The notes under the pieces are model-generated. The model was given only the letters and a program-made list of their open reading frames with translations. It did no database searches and was not told the DNA's origin. The translations under genes and the position numbers were made by a program. A stretch of 64,000 nucleotides of DNA from Chryseobacterium luteum (lineage in GTDB: Bacteria > Bacteroidota > Bacteroidia > Flavobacteriales > Weeksellaceae), in NCBI RefSeq assembly GCF_000737785.1, contig NZ_JPRO01000014.1:1-64000 (forward strand), in the 5' to 3' direction. How positions within the stretch are numbered: the stretch's first letter is position 1; each line of letters starts with the position of its first letter. Positions 37,732 to 45,940 of this stretch are shown one piece after another.

Positions 37732-38663
37732 TTTTTTATTTCTTTTCCATTTGCATCGATAGGCACTAAAGGTCCAACAGTTATTATTGGTTGTTTACGA
37801 GGTTCTATTTTATTTTCAGAAGAGATAAAAAAACGATTATAATAATTCATTCCACGTTCAAAGTTATCTATAATTGTATTGGGAGCGGGGTTTACTTGTT
37901 TTGGCACATACCATGCATTATCTGTTCTGATCTCTATAATTTTATTGAATGCATTTAACATTACATTTGCACATGACTGACCAATAACACAATATTTTTC
38001 TGCTTTGGCAGCTTCTGCCGTTTTACTTTTTATTTTTTCATCTTCTTCCTTAGTGGTTTTAATGGTAACATATTTATCATAATGATGTTGCTCTTTTGGA
38101 TTGATAACACGTGCTTTTAACACTGCCTGTTTTGGGCTTAATCCTTTTCCTAAAAAAGTACCAACATCCGCATTTTTTGCGTCACCATATGGACTACTCC
38201 CTTCTCCTGTTCCATTCATTGAATAATAGAACCAACCATCTCGTGAGTTTCCAACAATTACAGCCCCATGCCCTGCTACAGGAACAGCCTTAGAATCCGC
38301 AAGAAATATTACATCTCTTCCATCGGGATCAAAACCATTAATAGGGTCATTGACAACATAATTATATGGACTATGACGACTAAATTTCTCCGCAAGTTCA
38401 TCAACCACCCCCCATCGTCCGATATCCGGCATATAAAATCTTGCGCCATAATCATACATTCCAGATTCCTGCAGTTCTTTTCCGTTGTACTTATAGTTTT
38501 TATATCCACCCAAAAGCCCCTTATTTCCACCAACATGGCTTAATCCAAAGGGATAATAATTATTGACATCCGTAATTTCAAGAACTCCTTCGCTGTTTTT
38601 GGCAAAACTTACCCTGGCATTTCCAAGGTGGTCTCTGTACTGGTAAATATAGCGGTTTTCCAA
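37728..38663 (-). CDS. Rhs tip fragment 3, possible permuted NlpC/P60-like peptidase
   Basis: 311 residues from a TTG; the frame begins abruptly at [19 protein letters not shown], the middle of the Rhs core, so this is a truncated rhs gene. Core continues with [15 protein letters not shown] and [16 protein letters not shown]. The tip (about 115-311) has VPVAGHGAVIVGN (His about 131), YYSMNGTGEG, and KYCVIGQSCANVMLNAF (Cys about 229). A His first and an N-/Q-S-C helix later is the order in circularly permuted NlpC/P60 (LRAT-like) enzymes. Amidase or cysteine-peptidase function is an inference. An 80-bp repeat lies 110 bases upstream. Confidence 0.65.
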   Translation of the reverse strand: MENRYIYQYRDHLGNARVSFAKNSEGVLEITDVNNYYPFGLSHVGGNKGLLGGYKNYKYNGKELQESGMYDYGARFYMPDIGRWGVVDELAEKFSRHSPYNYVVNDPINGFDPDGRDVIFLADSKAVPVAGHGAVIVGNSRDGWFYYSMNGTGEGSSPYGDAKNADVGTFLGKGLSPKQAVLKARVINPKEQHHYDKYVTIKTTKEEDEKIKSKTAEAAKAEKYCVIGQSCANVMLNAFNKIIEIRTDNAWYVPKQVNPAPNTIIDNFERGMNYYNRFFISSENKIEPRKQPIITVGPLVPIDANGKEIKK

Positions 38664-38771
38664 GTTTAAAATAATAAAATTAAGTAAGGAATCAAATTAT
38701 TTTAAGACTAGTAGAAAAGATGCTTACCAATAAAAAATTTAAAGATTTTTTTGCTAAAAACGCAGCAGCTT

Positions 38772-38852
38772 TATAAAACATAAAACCCACCGCAATTGCA
38801 GTGGGTTTTATGTTATACTGGGACACGAGCTACAAGCTCGCGCCAGCGGGGG
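38772..38852 (+). repeat. 80-bp two-hairpin repeat, copy 2
   Basis: AACCCACCGCAATTGC palindrome followed by GGACACGAGCTACAAGCTCG (CGAGCT-ACA-AGCTCG hairpin) and CGCCAGCGGGGG. It lies just upstream of truncated Rhs fragment 3 and before a divergent lipoprotein gene. Confidence 0.85.
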
Positions 38853-38907
38853 GAGACTTTTTTATTATAGGATTTTAATACTTTATTAATTTAAAAGCTA
38901 AAATAGC

Positions 38908-38915
38908 TACATTTG
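38908..38915 (+). promoter_or_regulatory. Promoter -7 element TACATTTG
   Basis: TAnnTTTG match 27 bases before the ATG at 38943. It shows the lipoprotein gene has its own promoter. Confidence 0.55.
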
Positions 38916-38942
38916 CTTAATCAAGACAATGTTTACCTAAAA

Positions 38943-39344
38943 ATGAAAAAATATATCCTAATATTTCTTCCTCTGTTTCTTATAAATTGTAGTCCTAAGG
39001 AACACGATAAAAAAGAGGCTGAAAAAATAACACAAAAATTTTATACTCTTTTAAAAGAAAATAATAGAGAAGAAATTTTTAAATTATGTGGTGATGAACT
39101 TTTTAAAATGGCTTCAAAAGAACAAGTAAATCAAATGTTTGATGCTTCTTTTTCACAATTTGGTAATATTAAAAATGATTCTTTAATATATGAGCAGACT
39201 AGTATTATAAAAGGAATTCATTCTATAAATGAATATATATTAATTTATAATGTAAAACGAGATATCAAAAATACCCAAGAAAAATTTACTCTGCATAAAG
39301 AAGATGATTCTATTAAAGTTGTGGGATATTATATAAGTCCCTAA
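38943..39344 (+). CDS. Lipoprotein of the Rhs locus (possible orphan immunity)
   Basis: 133 residues from the ATG MKKYILIFLPLFLINCSPKE (lipobox LINC, Cys16); a TTG ten codons upstream lies in the promoter. The mature part is a small alpha+beta domain (AEKITQKFYTLLKENNREEIFKLC, read here as helix, then QVNQMFDASFSQFGN and LIYEQTSIIKG) like the DUF3887/DUF4019 group of NTF2-like lipoproteins (tentative). It is the only plus-strand gene in the Rhs array, with its own promoter and a shared terminator. It may be an immunity gene that lost its toxin. Confidence 0.6.
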   Translation: MKKYILIFLPLFLINCSPKEHDKKEAEKITQKFYTLLKENNREEIFKLCGDELFKMASKEQVNQMFDASFSQFGNIKNDSLIYEQTSIIKGIHSINEYILIYNVKRDIKNTQEKFTLHKEDDSIKVVGYYISP

Positions 39345-39347
39345 TTA

Positions 39348-39384
39348 ATAAAAACCACCACTCCTTCAAGTGGCGGTTTTTATT
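39348..39384. terminator. Bidirectional terminator
   Basis: AATAAAAACCACCACT pairs with AGTGGCGGTTTTTATT (one mismatch) around a six-base loop. It ends both the plus-strand lipoprotein gene and the minus-strand gene ending at 39383. Confidence 0.85.
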
Positions 39385-39736
39385 ATGGCTTGTTTTTTAA
39401 CGTTTTAAAAAAATGATAATTTCCTGAACTGTCTTGTCGATAAATTTGATAATCCTCAGAGTTTTTCGCCTTATAGATGGAGTCGCTCACTTTTAGATCA
39501 TCCCTATTCTCACTACCTACATATACTATACATAAAGAATTAAATTCTGTTTCTCCTTCAAATTTCACTTGTAGATAGCCTTCTCCTCGTCCTACATATC
39601 TCAAAGATTCAACTTTCCCATTTAGTTCACTAGAATATGCTTTCTTCGTTTGATTATGCTTAGCAATAAAAAAAACTATAATAATAGCTAATAATAGTGT
39701 AAAAAAAAGCAAAATGTTACGCTTAGATAATTCCAT
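39383..39736 (-). CDS. Membrane-anchored protein, probable immunity to tip 2
   Basis: 117 residues with one N-terminal membrane helix (NILLFFTLLLAIIIVFFIA) and a small soluble domain (KVESLRYVGRGEGYLQVKF and onwards). No family was recognised. It begins 13 bases after the stop of Rhs fragment 2 and ends at a terminator. Immunity is inferred from position only. Confidence 0.5.
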   Translation of the reverse strand: MELSKRNILLFFTLLLAIIIVFFIAKHNQTKKAYSSELNGKVESLRYVGRGEGYLQVKFEGETEFNSLCIVYVGSENRDDLKVSDSIYKAKNSEDYQIYRQDSSGNYHFFKTLKNKP

Positions 39737-39749
39737 ATTTATTTAAAAT

Positions 39750-41681
39750 TTATTTTACTTTCATCGCACCTGAATAATCTGCAACACGCACTTTGCCATC
39801 AAAGCCAACTCCAATTCTTGTATTTGATACAGTCACACCAGCACCACCAGAAACTACTGTAGCACTTCCTCCTACAGAAACTCCTCCAAAGGTAGTGAAC
39901 CACCTATTTCCGCTTAATGGAGCTTTAGGATCAAAACTGACAGCAACGCCTCCATTAACACCAACTCCTTCTAATACAGAAGCCTTAACATATGCCTCAG
40001 TTCCAACTACAGAATTTAAATCCATATCAGAAACTTTACCAGAGAATCGACTACTAAAGAAATTATAATCGACTTCTCCGCTAGCTCCAATTAAGACACC
40101 TGTACTAAAGGTATTTCCTGGATCAAAATAAATTCCTGCGTCTTTTCCTCTTGTAATTACTTCAAGTCCCATAGTAGCACCAACTTCTAAACCGCCTCCA
40201 GCAGACGTACTAGTGGTAAATCCAAATCTGTCAGGAACTAAAAATCTGGCTAAAGGACTATTCCATGAACTAGTTTTTGTAATCGTAACTTCTCCTACAT
40301 CATGAATTCTTCCATCAGCAATAGCTTTTCCTCCACCAGCTGTAGAATCATCATAAACATATCCGTCTGATGCATAATTTAAGCTTCCCTGCTGGGATGT
40401 TTCGCCTACATAAGTCCCATTTATTCCTTTATCTGTTAAATCCTGTTGGCTCTTTACATCATCTCTAAATTCCATTTGACTCATTGAATTCTTAAACCAG
40501 TCTTCTCCTTCTCTCCCATCAGGATCAATAAACCTAATCGGGTTATTAAATGCATAATTATAAGGTGTAAACCTCCTTGATTTCTCCGCCAGCGGATCCA
40601 CAACACCCCATCTACCAATATCCGGCATATAAAATCTTGCGCCATAATCATACATTCCAGATTCCTGCAGTTCTTTTCCGTTGTACTTATAGCTTTTATA
40701 TCCACCCAAAAGCCCCTTATTTCCACCAACATGGCTTAAACCAAACGGATAATAATTATTGACATCCGTAATTTCAAGAACTCCTTCACTGTTTCTGGCA
40801 AAACTTACCCTGGCATTACCCAAATGATCCCGGTACTGGTAAATGTAACGATTTTCTGTAAAACTGTAAAACCCTTCGGCAGTAGGTACAAAATCAAGCT
40901 TCCATTCAGGAATAGAAGGAGGACGATCAGTAATTTCATTTTTAAAAGCCTGCTGTTCATAAGCCGCCTCTGTTCTGCACCAGTCGCAGGGAGCTACTGT
41001 TTCACTATAGTTATATTGAAAACCGTCTAAATAATCTGTAATCTTATTGGTCATAGACTGACCTCTTCCTCCTCCCGATGAATAGGTTTTTCGGAGTTTT
41101 GACCCATCAGCCCGGTATAAATAATGTAAACCAAAACTTACTGATGTGCCCAGCGGATCATTCTGGATGATTGAGTAATTATCAGGAAGGTTCAAATAAT
41201 TGTAAGCAATAGCCTGAATACCCTTATCCTTCATATTAACCATACTTCCGTTCAGGTCGTAGTCAATCATATTGTTTCCTCCTTCATAGCCCGCTGTGTT
41301 CATTGTTTCAATAACCTGATCCAGCCTGTTTCCTGTATAATTATAAGTAAGATTGTCAACAAGCTGAGTTGTTCCTGTAGGGGCCTTTCCGTTTCTATTT
41401 AAATGAGTGATATTTCCGTTCAGGTCATAAGCCACATTTTCATTGAAGAAATAATTATTGGGAGCAGTAGTGTATGGTTCTCTGTAAATCGCGTCGGTCA
41501 GTCTGTTCAGTTTATCGTAAACATAATGGTATGCTTTGTAAACATCATCAACGGTTTTCCAGTGTACTTCTGCAATATTCCCACCATATTGAGGAGCTGA
41601 TGTGGTGTAATGCTCAACCGTTTTAACGACATCGAAAAGCTTGATCCTGAAAATTAAAAATATTGTAGCGGTATAACACAA
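39750..41681 (-). CDS. Rhs fragment 2 with glycine-rich beta tip, 5'-truncated
   Basis: 643 residues in the open frame, whose first codons come from the 80-bp repeat. True Rhs sequence starts at about residue 27 ([17 protein letters not shown]) and is nearly identical to the C-terminal half of the full-length Rhs protein at 42480-45932: [25 protein letters not shown]-type loop, [12 protein letters not shown] and [20 protein letters not shown]. The tip (about 385-643) is different: VGEVTITKTSSWNSP, then a glycine/serine-rich repetitive beta region (STSAGGGLEVGATMGLEV, GASGEVDYNFFSSRFSGKV, VSVGGSATVVSGGAGVTV). It has no recognised catalytic motif and might act as a pore or binding domain. Lacks a natural start. 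Confidence 0.75.
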   Translation of the reverse strand: MCYTATIFLIFRIKLFDVVKTVEHYTTSAPQYGGNIAEVHWKTVDDVYKAYHYVYDKLNRLTDAIYREPYTTAPNNYFFNENVAYDLNGNITHLNRNGKAPTGTTQLVDNLTYNYTGNRLDQVIETMNTAGYEGGNNMIDYDLNGSMVNMKDKGIQAIAYNYLNLPDNYSIIQNDPLGTSVSFGLHYLYRADGSKLRKTYSSGGGRGQSMTNKITDYLDGFQYNYSETVAPCDWCRTEAAYEQQAFKNEITDRPPSIPEWKLDFVPTAEGFYSFTENRYIYQYRDHLGNARVSFARNSEGVLEITDVNNYYPFGLSHVGGNKGLLGGYKSYKYNGKELQESGMYDYGARFYMPDIGRWGVVDPLAEKSRRFTPYNYAFNNPIRFIDPDGREGEDWFKNSMSQMEFRDDVKSQQDLTDKGINGTYVGETSQQGSLNYASDGYVYDDSTAGGGKAIADGRIHDVGEVTITKTSSWNSPLARFLVPDRFGFTTSTSAGGGLEVGATMGLEVITRGKDAGIYFDPGNTFSTGVLIGASGEVDYNFFSSRFSGKVSDMDLNSVVGTEAYVKASVLEGVGVNGGVAVSFDPKAPLSGNRWFTTFGGVSVGGSATVVSGGAGVTVSNTRIGVGFDGKVRVADYSGAMKVK

Positions 41682-41750
41682 AACCTACCGCAATTGCAGT
41701 GGGTTTTGTTTTATACCAGGACACGAGCTACAAGCTCGCGCCAGCGGGGG
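41670..41750 (+). repeat. 80-bp two-hairpin repeat, copy 3
   Basis: Here the first palindrome is longest: GGTATAACACAAAACC to GGTTTTGTTTTATACC around GCAATTGC, about 48 bases in all. Then GGACACGAGCTACAAGCTCG and CGCCAGCGGGGG. The left side abuts truncated Rhs fragment 2, the right side a truncated IS481-type transposase. Confidence 0.85.
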
Positions 41751-41923
41751 ATCAGGAATAGCCCATTACTTTACAAGCTTTGGATACATTTCCTAAATGT
41801 TGTGCTAACTCAAGTACTCCTAACTTGTTTTTGATGATTTTTTGTTGTGTTGTCATAATACTTAATCTGTTTTAAAGTTATTTAATTTGATTATAACTGT
41901 CAGATTAAGTCTTAACTATTACA
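41751..41923 (-). mobile_element. IS481-family remnant (left end and transposase N-terminus)
   Basis: The minus strand reads MTTQQKIIKNKLGVLELAQ...GNVSKACKVMGYS from 41857 down to about 41752, the start of an IS481-type transposase helix-turn-helix, and then runs into repeat copy 3 where a stop follows at once. Upstream, the terminal sequence TGTAATAGTTAAGACTTAAT with TCTGACA (41923-41897) looks like the element's left inverted repeat. Everything after the first 35 codons is missing. Confidence 0.75.
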
Positions 41924-41981
41924 GGTTATTTTTATGGGACACAATCGAGATGCTAATGCCAAGCTAACAACATAAGTTTTT

Positions 41982-42473
41982 TTAAAATCCAGAAGTCCAT
42001 AAATGCTCATTTAATTCTACCATATCGATAATAAAATCATCTGGATGTTCTTTAAATCCAGGTTGCTTTTTTAATTGGTCAATAACTTGTTCTGCTTTTG
42101 TTAAATCTGAAAAAACACCTATTGTTCTTTCATCATCCAAGGAAGAATTAACAGTATATACATGACTAATATTAAAAATAGATTTTAAATTTTGGACTAT
42201 ATGAGCTTCTTCACTCAATAAATCTTCTTCAGGCAAATAGTTTCTCCCTATCTCACCTACCACAGTATAAAATCCCGTCTCCCAATGTATTTTATTTAAT
42301 TCTTTTTTTTTAACTAAAAAACAATCAGGATAATCTTTAAATCCCGAAAACTTCGATATAATATTTATAGTTTTTTCCAATTCTTTCAAATCATCAAAAA
42401 AACCTAAAAGCTTATAATCTGTTTGTGATTCAACTGTATAAATATGTTCAAGAACGTATATAAAATTTTTCAT
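41982..42473 (-). CDS. Probable immunity to the full-length Rhs toxin (duplicated domain)
   Basis: 163 residues with no signal peptide, so cytosolic. It consists of two copies of one domain of about 65-70 residues: first EHIYTVESQTDYKLLGFFDD, GFKDYPDCFLVKKKELN and WETGF; second SHVYTVNSSLDDERTIGVFSD, trimmed, with GFKEHPDDFIIDMVELN and WTSGF. The unit resembles small DUF proteins found as immunity factors (DUF7336 possible, unverified). It begins six bases after the stop of the 1150-residue Rhs protein. A cytosolic immunity protein suits a cytosolic nuclease-type toxin. Confidence 0.65.
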   Translation of the reverse strand: MKNFIYVLEHIYTVESQTDYKLLGFFDDLKELEKTINIISKFSGFKDYPDCFLVKKKELNKIHWETGFYTVVGEIGRNYLPEEDLLSEEAHIVQNLKSIFNISHVYTVNSSLDDERTIGVFSDLTKAEQVIDQLKKQPGFKEHPDDFIIDMVELNEHLWTSGF

Positions 42474-42479
42474 CTACAA

Positions 42480-45400
42480 TTATTTTTTCTTTGGTAATTC
42501 AAACCCTCTATCCCCCCATTTCTTTATTTTATTAAACTCGGAACCTGGTCCTTTACTTGCTTTACCCTTATTCCATTCTCCTTTACCATACTGGCCATTT
42601 AACACCCTCTCTGCAAAAGTTTTCCCATCTTCATCAACATAAGGTGCTTCACCTTGTTCTTTCACCCATGATGGTACATCTTTGGCAGCTTCTTTACCAG
42701 TTTTACCGCTAACAGGAACCTTTTTCTCTTTTGGAACATCAACTCCATTTACATCTTTATCTTCTTCCGCACTATCTTCGGTATTCATACTTTTGTAACC
42801 TACACTGGGATCTGCAATTGTTGTATGCCATTGTAAAGAAGGTTTTGTAGCTTGATCTACAATGTAAGCAAGTCCTACTAACCCTAGGATAACCAAGCCA
42901 ACACCACTTTCTGAAGTAAGAGCTCCAAGAGTAGTTGCTGCAGCATATCCACTTGTGTCACTAACTTTGGATTTCCCCAATAAGTTCACCTGAGTGATTA
43001 AAGAGTTGCCATTGTTAAAATCTTTCCAGACACTATTTTTTGCATCCCAATAAAATGTTCCATCGGTGTCTTTCCAAATTTCTCCATCTTTCCTACCATC
43101 CCTATCAGGATAAGCCAGCTCCCCTTGCATGCCAGTTGGATCTGTAAAGGTTATTGGATTATTCCAAACATAGCTATATGCTTCGTGAGTATATTGGCTT
43201 CTTGGGTCAATCACTCCCCATCTTCCAATATCCGGCATATAGAATCTTGCACCATAATCATACATTCCCGTCTCCTGCAACTCCTTGCCGTTGTACTTAT
43301 AACTGTAATAGCTTCCAAGCCTGGAACTGATAAGCATTCCCTGAATATGATTTAACCCAAATGGATAATAATTATTGGTATCCGTTACTTCAAGAGCGCC
43401 TTCGCTGTTTTTCGTAAAACTTACCCTGGCATTTCCAAGGTGGTCTCTGTACTGGTAAATATAGCGGTTTTCCGTGAAACTGTAAAATCCTTCAGCAGTA
43501 GCTACAAAATCCAGTTTCCATTCAGGCGGTCCTCCGATAACAGGAAATGTTTTTTCTATATTACCATATGCCTGCTCTTCAAAAGCAGTGTCCGTTCTAC
43601 ATGTTAGGCACACACTACCTCCATCTAAATAGCTATACTGAAACCCATCAAGATAATCTGTAATATGGGTTGTCCCCGGCGAACCTCTTTTGCCTTCTTT
43701 GACATAGTTTTTACGAAGTTTTGTTCCGTCTGCACGGTACAGATAGTCCAGGCTAATATTGGAAGGCTGGCCATTTCCTAATGGCTCTATCTGAGTTATG
43801 GAAAAGGTATTGGGTAAATTAAGGTAATTGTAAACAATATCCTGTATCCCTTTATCTTTCATATTGATCATATTGCCGTTCAGGTCATAATCAATTATAT
43901 TGTTTCCTCCTTCATACCCTGCGTTATTTAAGGAACTTTCAATGACCTGGTTCAAGCGGTTTCCTGCATAATTATAGGTAAGATCATCAACAAGCTGAGT
44001 TGTTCCTGTAGGGGCTTTTCCGTTTCTATTTAAATGAGTGATATTTCCGTTCAGGTCATAAGCCACATTTTCATTGAAGAAATAATTATTGGGAGCAGTA
44101 GTGTATGGTTCTCTGTAAATCGCATCGGTCAGTCTGTTTAGTTTATCGTAAACATAATGGTATGCTTTGTAAACATCATCAGCGGTTTTCCAGTGTACTT
44201 CTGAAATATTCCCTCCATATTGGGGAGCCGATGTGGTAGGAATAGCAGGATCCTGGTATCTCATTGAGTATCCGAATAATTTCCCGTTAAGATTATCAGG
44301 ATCATTGATCTTAGTCATCCATCCACGAATATTGTATTTGTAATCTATACTTTGAAGTGGCGTTGCAATACTTGTTCCTCCAACCTTCTTAGATTCTAAC
44401 TGGGAAAGCTCATTGTATTTATTTTGAGTCAGGATCTCTTCCGGGTTGTTATCTACTTTATGTTTGTGAACGAGTAATCTGTTTTGATGATCGTATTCAA
44501 AAGTTTCTGTGATTATTCTTTCTGTATCCGAATTCAATCTTTTGTGACGGGTTACACTTTGTTTTGTAACTCCCGAAAAATCAAGTTCTGATCTTGTTTC
44601 TGTAAATCCTCCCAAATGATTGATAGAGTAAGTTCCTACTGCACGACCTTTCGTGTCATAATAGCTGTAATTCTTTGTCCAGTTATCATCTTCAATATTC
44701 TTTACCAGGCTCATGACAGGAAGTCCTTTAGTACTTCTTCCATCAGTTGATGCTGAATTATCCGTTAAAATTGCTCCGAAAATATCAGTTGGAAAAGAGG
44801 GATTGAAGCTGTAATTTGGATAAGTGTCATAATAATTGATACTTAAAATAGATTGTGTGTCTGCGGGAAAATAGTCATTGGTATAATAAACTGGCATCCC
44901 GTTTTTGGTAAAACCTGTTGTATTTCGGGATTCAGTAATCACGAGGTCTTTAATAAGGTTTTGCATAGCAGGTCTTTCTCCTCCTGCCACTATTCCTGTA
45001 TAGATCACTCTTCCCAATTTATCATATTTGGTCATGAGCCATTTATTTTGTGAATCCATTACAGCATCCTGACTAAGAATCAATCTGTCAGATTTATCAT
45101 ACACCATATAGTCCCAACCTTTGCCAGGAAGTTTCTTTGCGACAAGTCTGCCTCTGCCATCATAACGGTACTGATAGCATAAATCGTTCAACACTGTTTC
45201 TGTAATGGGCCCTTGTAATGCTTTGGGAGGAATAACAAATGCTAACTGATTATATTCATTATATACATAATAGGTATTTGTTCCTTCTTTACTTACCAAT
45301 ATAACCTGTCCTTGCCCATTTTTGTATTCTACAGTAGTGTTACCATCTTCATCAGTTACTGTATTTTTATACAATTGGTTAGGAGGGAAATATTCCAGAA

Positions 45401-45932
45401 CCAATGCTGATGATGTAGCATTATTTACCCAAGTGGTATTGGTTGTAAATTTATAAACCTCATTATTACTGTTGGTTTCATATTGAAAAGTTACAGGCTT
45501 GTTTGACCAGTCATTTCCTACTTGAACTTGCTGTTGGATTCTGTCTAATGGTGAATTTTCCAGTACTTTTTCTGCATATATCTTTTCTGATCCATATACT
45601 GATGAAGCATTTCCTAGTGGAGTTGGAATGATAGCTCCATTCAAAGTTCCCGATTGTGGAACAGGAAGGAAGTCTTTTACCTGTCTTCCGAACCCGTCAT
45701 ATTCGATATGGGTAACAACATCTTTTCCAAGAGGTGAGGCTTTTACGCTGACGATTTGTTTGGGGCGTCCCAGTCCATCAAAATACTGAACGATTTCTGA
45801 CGTTTTCGGTGGCTGGGTGCCATTGTAGTCCAGGTATGTTTTGGACTGAATATAGTTTTCTTCCTGGGTAAGCTGGGCCTGTACTGAATGAGTGACCAGC
45901 AGCAAACCAATGGGAATGAGTATTTTTTTCAT
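42480..45932 (-). CDS. Full-length Rhs protein with C-terminal toxin tip
   Basis: 1150 residues. Signal peptide [20 protein letters not shown], then a DUF6443-type start ([25 protein letters not shown], shown in part), many YD-repeats ([23 protein letters not shown]), and the Rhs core at about 825-900 ([41 protein letters not shown]). The tip starts near 925. Its last 90 residues, [34 protein letters not shown] and [20 protein letters not shown], match a C-terminal type shared by many polymorphic toxins, probably a nuclease (inference; Ntox35 possible). Rhs shells wrap the toxin until delivery. It follows the 1002-residue scaffold by eight bases and precedes its immunity gene by six. Confidence 0.85.
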   Translation of the reverse strand: MKKILIPIGLLLVTHSVQAQLTQEENYIQSKTYLDYNGTQPPKTSEIVQYFDGLGRPKQIVSVKASPLGKDVVTHIEYDGFGRQVKDFLPVPQSGTLNGAIIPTPLGNASSVYGSEKIYAEKVLENSPLDRIQQQVQVGNDWSNKPVTFQYETNSNNEVYKFTTNTTWVNNATSSALVLEYFPPNQLYKNTVTDEDGNTTVEYKNGQGQVILVSKEGTNTYYVYNEYNQLAFVIPPKALQGPITETVLNDLCYQYRYDGRGRLVAKKLPGKGWDYMVYDKSDRLILSQDAVMDSQNKWLMTKYDKLGRVIYTGIVAGGERPAMQNLIKDLVITESRNTTGFTKNGMPVYYTNDYFPADTQSILSINYYDTYPNYSFNPSFPTDIFGAILTDNSASTDGRSTKGLPVMSLVKNIEDDNWTKNYSYYDTKGRAVGTYSINHLGGFTETRSELDFSGVTKQSVTRHKRLNSDTERIITETFEYDHQNRLLVHKHKVDNNPEEILTQNKYNELSQLESKKVGGTSIATPLQSIDYKYNIRGWMTKINDPDNLNGKLFGYSMRYQDPAIPTTSAPQYGGNISEVHWKTADDVYKAYHYVYDKLNRLTDAIYREPYTTAPNNYFFNENVAYDLNGNITHLNRNGKAPTGTTQLVDDLTYNYAGNRLNQVIESSLNNAGYEGGNNIIDYDLNGNMINMKDKGIQDIVYNYLNLPNTFSITQIEPLGNGQPSNISLDYLYRADGTKLRKNYVKEGKRGSPGTTHITDYLDGFQYSYLDGGSVCLTCRTDTAFEEQAYGNIEKTFPVIGGPPEWKLDFVATAEGFYSFTENRYIYQYRDHLGNARVSFTKNSEGALEVTDTNNYYPFGLNHIQGMLISSRLGSYYSYKYNGKELQETGMYDYGARFYMPDIGRWGVIDPRSQYTHEAYSYVWNNPITFTDPTGMQGELAYPDRDGRKDGEIWKDTDGTFYWDAKNSVWKDFNNGNSLITQVNLLGKSKVSDTSGYAAATTLGALTSESGVGLVILGLVGLAYIVDQATKPSLQWHTTIADPSVGYKSMNTEDSAEEDKDVNGVDVPKEKKVPVSGKTGKEAAKDVPSWVKEQGEAPYVDEDGKTFAERVLNGQYGKGEWNKGKASKGPGSEFNKIKKWGDRGFELPKKK

Positions 45933-45940
45933 GTCTGTGT

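Noticed and set aside
33000..42000. Prophage or integrative element
   Set aside because: No integrase, phage structural genes or attachment sites; the truncated IS pieces and the repeat explain the mobile traces.
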